This document shows positions 59,701 to 64,000 of a stretch of DNA of 64,000 bases, piece after piece. The position numbers were made by a program, and so were the translations under genes. A model generated the notes under the pieces. It was not told the DNA's origin, ran no database searches, and saw only the letters and a list, made by a program, of their open reading frames with translations. The stretch comes from Epiperipatus broadwayi (lineage: Eukaryota; Onychophora; Udeonychophora; Euonychophora; Peripatidae), in NCBI GenBank assembly GCA_028023455.1, contig JAQFVV010006429.1, positions 1,650,493 through 1,714,492 of the forward strand, written 5' to 3'. Position 1 is the first letter of the stretch, and every line of letters begins with the position of its first letter.

Positions 59701-62700
59701 GAAAACTTAAGACTAAACATTCACCTTTGTATAAAAAAAAAAATTTATCCCCAAACCATTAACTTTGGTTGCACATTATTCCATTCCCATTTAGTTAAAT
59801 TGTCTAAGTAATAAATCTTAGTTATATTATTGTGTTGTCATGGATGATGGAAGGACACAAAAAGCACCCTTGTCTTTTTATTATTCTGACTGAGATTCTA
59901 AAAAAAAAAAAAAAAGGGCTGTGTTATTCAAAATTATACGTCATTATTGAATAGAATTATCATCTCTTTAAATAATATAGCAGTGGATATGAGAGATGAA
60001 GACACATTGAATTTAAGTAAAATAAATGTTTCCTATAGCCGACCAGAATGCCAGTCATATGCGACAACACAATACTGCCGAGCATTTCCTTACATGAAAC
60101 AAAGAACCCTGAGATTAATATTATTATAATTATTCTTTAAATTAATAAGTGATCAATTATTGTTATTATTACAATCGTGGCATAGCTTAAGAGAATTGAA
60201 TGTACAATTGTATTATATGAAAAGTATTTTAGATCATATTGGAAAATTAATGGATATGTTGCTTTTATTTTGGTTGCCTTAACAACAACCAGAAAAATTA
60301 GTGTCACAAGTGCAAATAAAATAAACTAATTAATTATAAAAATATTAGAATTAAATTTCTAATAGAAACTGGGTGAGAATATATATATATATATGGCATG
60401 CACAAATACTTTCATGAACAATAATGACCAGGAAATATCACTGATTCTAGACAGAGATATCACCAATAGATTTATTAACTAATGTTGTCAATCTTTTGAT
60501 TGCAATTCATTGACCAATCCTGTTACAATATATAAAAAAATTCAGTCATGATTAATTTGTCAATGATTAATACAAAAATGATGCTTCAAGAACCATTAAA
60601 ACCAGAAAAACTAAACTTATATATAGAAGCTAGTTTCAAAATTGAAAAATCTAATAAAATATACATAGAAAAAAATAAATAGTATGGTATATCTTGAAGC
60701 ACCAAATTTCTTGTTGATTAATAGTAATTGTACCATATTAAATTAGCCATCTTTGAATTTACTAAGAATTCTAAATACGTTTTTTTTATTTGATTTTATC
60801 AATCAGTTATGAAATTTTTATTTTTATTTTTGTAATATTTCCAACTTTTAAGTTAAACTGGAAATTTTCAAATTTTTGATGAAATGCTATAATTGAGTGA
60901 ATACCAGTTCAAATCAAAATTTTGTGAAAGAAATACAAAAAAAAGTACTTGTTATATTTCAACTTACCTTCAACTAATAGACTAATCCAGATTCCATTTT
61001 ATCTTGATTGGCTTGAGCATTTATTGTCAATATTTATATGAATAGATAACACATATCTAATGGCAGTATCAAGCCAATGGATGTTAATATTCAGTGAATC
61101 TAATTGCTTTATTATGGAAGAGGATTTGGCTAAATCCAGTTGGATGCAAAAGAGGACAATGTTGTTCAAATATTATTAAAGCAGTAAAGCATGTAGACAT
61201 TAGAACTGGAAGCTGATAAAACCTAATTCAAACATGAGACTAGCTGTACAGAACAAATGGAAGTGTCACCATACCTACTCATGAGGCAAACTGTCATGGT
61301 ACAACTAGAAGTGCTAGGTAAGGTTACTGAGTGTATGGTAACTAAAAACTATACCAAGCCAGTTACAGCAGGTGAAGGTAAAGGTATAATAGTTGCATAT
61401 ATTGTAAATACATATTTGCATATTTATCATTAATAAATATTTAAACTATTACAAATCTTATGTTTATAATGATCATAATGATCATACATTATGTACAACA
61501 GTTGGAACAGTCACAACATATTTTAGCTTTGTTATTAAACAATTGACAGCTAACATTACTAGCAAGTCAATAACAAATTAAAATTACAACACAAGTGATT
61601 ACTTGTTGACTATAAAAAAGTTGACTTTTTTTTTCATGATAGAAAGAGAAAAAAATCAAAATGGCGAAAATTGGCTCACTAAAAAAGTTTGATTTAAACT
61701 ATCTTAAAATTTGGTCATCCTATGGGTATTGAGTGCTTTTTATAGGCAACTGATCAAATTAAAAAGCTTCAATTAAAATTAGCACACTTTTATTTATATC
61801 TAGATCTCAGTCTTATGAGGTATAGCATGCATGAGCAGTCACCATGCTACTTGATGAGGTTGATTTAGACAAAGTACTATTTCTATTGTCAAACTTTTTT
61901 GCCCAAAATCCTTAATGATAATCCTTATACGCAGTAGGGGTGAAAGAGAGATTTTGCTATTGAACTCACAAAGCTGGCTCTTAATTTCAATTTTAAAGAC
62001 TTCTTCAATGAAACCTTGAGAGATTGTTCATTTGTAAAATAAAAAACCACAACCATAAAGTAAAGTTGCTGATGGGTCCTAATATCATGTTTGAATCAAC
62101 TATTTTTAGGTGACTAGTTGAGTCCACAGTAAGTCAAATTGTTCCATTAAATAATCGTCCCAGCATTAAAACTATGGATTAAAAATCCAGATTGTTTAAA
62201 AATTTTCCTAATTAAAACAAGCTTACAGGATCTAATATTGACAATAATATTTTCAAAATAGTGGCAAAACAAAACATGAACACACACCAAATGTAAACAC
62301 TGATATACTGTGTAATGATATTGCAAGTATGTCAGCCACACAGAAGCTGCTTGTTTAAAAAAGAAAAAACAAGATGCTCAGAAGTGAATGGGAGAGTCCA
62401 TTCCAATTTGCCAGAAGAGCAATATAAAATCAAATAATATCAATACAAATATTAATAACATGGGAGGCATTAATTCAGCTGATAACATTATATTTCTTGA
62501 TATTAGTGATAAAAGTGGCAAATTAAGGGCTAAAGTCTTTTGATTTAAACTGACTAAAGAAAAAGTATCGGCTTGGTTAATACCAATTGTGCTCAAATGT
62601 CAACTGAGCTACTGATCATATGAAGATAAATAAAAATACAAAGTAGTGATTGAATTTCTTTTAATTTTTTTGTTTATAAAATTGTGTTTTTATGTTTCAT

Positions 62701-64000
62701 TAAGAGACTTTAACCCTTGATCCCCTCCCCTTTTTTTCTATTATTTAGAGCGATTTTTATACTTACAGAAATGAGTCCAGAATGTTTGAGATTCGCATCA
62801 AGATGAAGGTTTTATAGGCATCCTATAAGAAATCTATTTAGCCATTTAATATTGGGTTAAATTTGTACCTAATTCATTTAAGCTGAAGAGGTAAAGCAAT
62901 AATATAAAAGTAGTTTATACTCACCTTTTGGAAATTACAAAATCTGATAAGAATACCTTCTATCTAATAATTTCTCGATGGGAATTATGGTAAAAATGTT
63001 TTGCTCCGCAGATAATTATTTAAAGCTGCAATATCTACTTACTATGTATATGTACAATGCCATGCAAAATGTTGCCTGGAGAAATACGCAAAGAATTATA
63101 AACATCTATATTTTGATTATAATTCAGTTAAACAATTATTAAGCCACTTGTTTAAAATTATTTAGCAAATAACTTTTTCTAATCATTGCTGAACACTTTA
63201 GTGCATATACTAACCTGTTTGCTGTGATATTACTAACAGTTGAATGCATTTGGAATATTTAACTAAAATTAAACTTTTCTAAAGACATTCAACACACATA
63301 TTAGATGATGGAAATAGTCCAATATAAAAATACAGGCCGTATAATAGTTTTTGAATTATATTGTGGTATCGATATGTGGGTGGCTGTAATTATATATACA
63401 TACATACATATTTAATAAATTACCCTATCTTTATTTGATTAATTATTTAGTTATAATTTTCCATGAGTTGCAAAATATTTTTTGACAATGAACTGTTGAT
63501 AAACTAAAATTTATATATGTGATATTGATTTTAGATCCCGTTTTACCCGCAAATGAACCAAGAAACAAAAAAAGAATTTTATGCATATATTTATATCTAT
63601 GAAAAGTCAAACTAATTACACAATAAAAGAATTCATAAAATAATATATAACAAATATGCCATAATAAATGAATTCACAACAAGACAATTGGAATAATAAG
63701 AATAAATAGGAAGATTGTCCTAGAAGACATATTAAAACGAAAATATTAAACTGGATAACAGTGGGGGGGGGGGGTAGAATACCCCAAAAGAATTTGGGGA
63801 AAAGAAATTTTGAGAGAATTTTTCAGAAAGCTTATGCATGGAAGAGACATAATAATTAAGCATTAGATCTCATAGAGTATTATAAACTGATAAAAAAATT
63901 CTGTAATTTGGTTTTGTTAAGTTTGCCCTTGAAATGGCAGTTCGGCTACAAGAAATTCACTTGTGAACCTCATGACAGTCTATTTTTATAAACAATGCAA
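53756..64000. other. AT-rich DNA without a supported gene
   Basis: This last 10 kb holds no gene I can support. TA runs lie at about 54196-54210, 56320-56340, 56411-56431 and 60378-60394; poly-A or poly-T at 59238, 59468, 59898; a run of G at about 63763-63774. Unassigned plus-strand frames at 55286-55537 (83 codons) and 59947-60129 have a less biased composition than most but no motif I know. A third unassigned plus-strand stretch without an early ATG lies at 61225-61430. A possible degenerate tRNA-like B box is at 58614-58628. The region at 58640-58900 is GC-richer than its flanks. Confidence 0.45.

Overview
This window looks like gene-poor, repeat-rich DNA from an invertebrate animal nucleus. 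It is roughly three-quarters A+T by eye and CpG-poor. It is full of (TA)n, (TA)n(TG)n and (AAT)n microsatellites, and holds decayed non-LTR retrotransposons, a broken Ty3/gypsy element, a Penelope-like fragment, a hAT-type nonautonomous transposon and tRNA-derived SINEs. The mix (Tx1-type and RTE-type LINEs, tRNA-derived SINEs, TA/TG arrays) would suit a lophotrochozoan such as a coleoid cephalopod. That is a low-confidence guess; other AT-rich invertebrates are possible. I found no host protein-coding gene, rRNA, canonical tRNA gene, operon or CRISPR that I can support. Almost every open frame over 60 codons is either a piece of a retroelement or chance translation of AT-rich or microsatellite DNA.

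Layout. 0.6-2.6 kb: 5'-truncated LINE with many stops. 2.7-8.6 kb: mostly unassigned AT-rich DNA. 8.6-9.9 kb: a second, older RTE-like LINE interrupted by a SINE. 10.3-10.9 kb: TA palindrome, a second copy of that SINE and a small hairpin. 13.1-19.1 kb: a long pure (AAT)n array, then a nearly full-length Tx1/L1-like LINE (ORF1, endonuclease, RT with YMDD, C-terminal zinc-finger region) that ends in its own (AAT)n tail. 21-31 kb: scattered SINEs, inverted repeats and short duplications. 31-39.5 kb: a dense cluster of palindromes, including a foldback family, two back-to-back near-perfect hairpins, an inverted pair of Penelope-like GIY-YIG fragments and a 0.76-kb foldback. 39.9-40.5 kb: a 272-bp tandem duplication. 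41.1-43.3 kb: a CR1/Jockey-type LINE meets a second, 5'-truncated Tx1 copy tail-to-tail across a shared (ATT)n array, next to a (GTA)n array. 44.9-51.9 kb: a decayed Ty3/gypsy gag-pol split by about 3.3 kb of other DNA inside its integrase. 52.57-53.07 kb: a hAT-type element with a perfect 8-bp target duplication. 53.2-53.76 kb: another foldback copy. 53.8-64 kb: AT-rich DNA with nothing I can assign.

The window is best read as a record of transposition and inverted duplication, not as a set of cooperating genes. The parts most worth a second look are the 31-39.5 kb palindrome cluster, the GIY-YIG inverted pair, and the evidence that long (AAT)n arrays here begin as LINE 3' tails.
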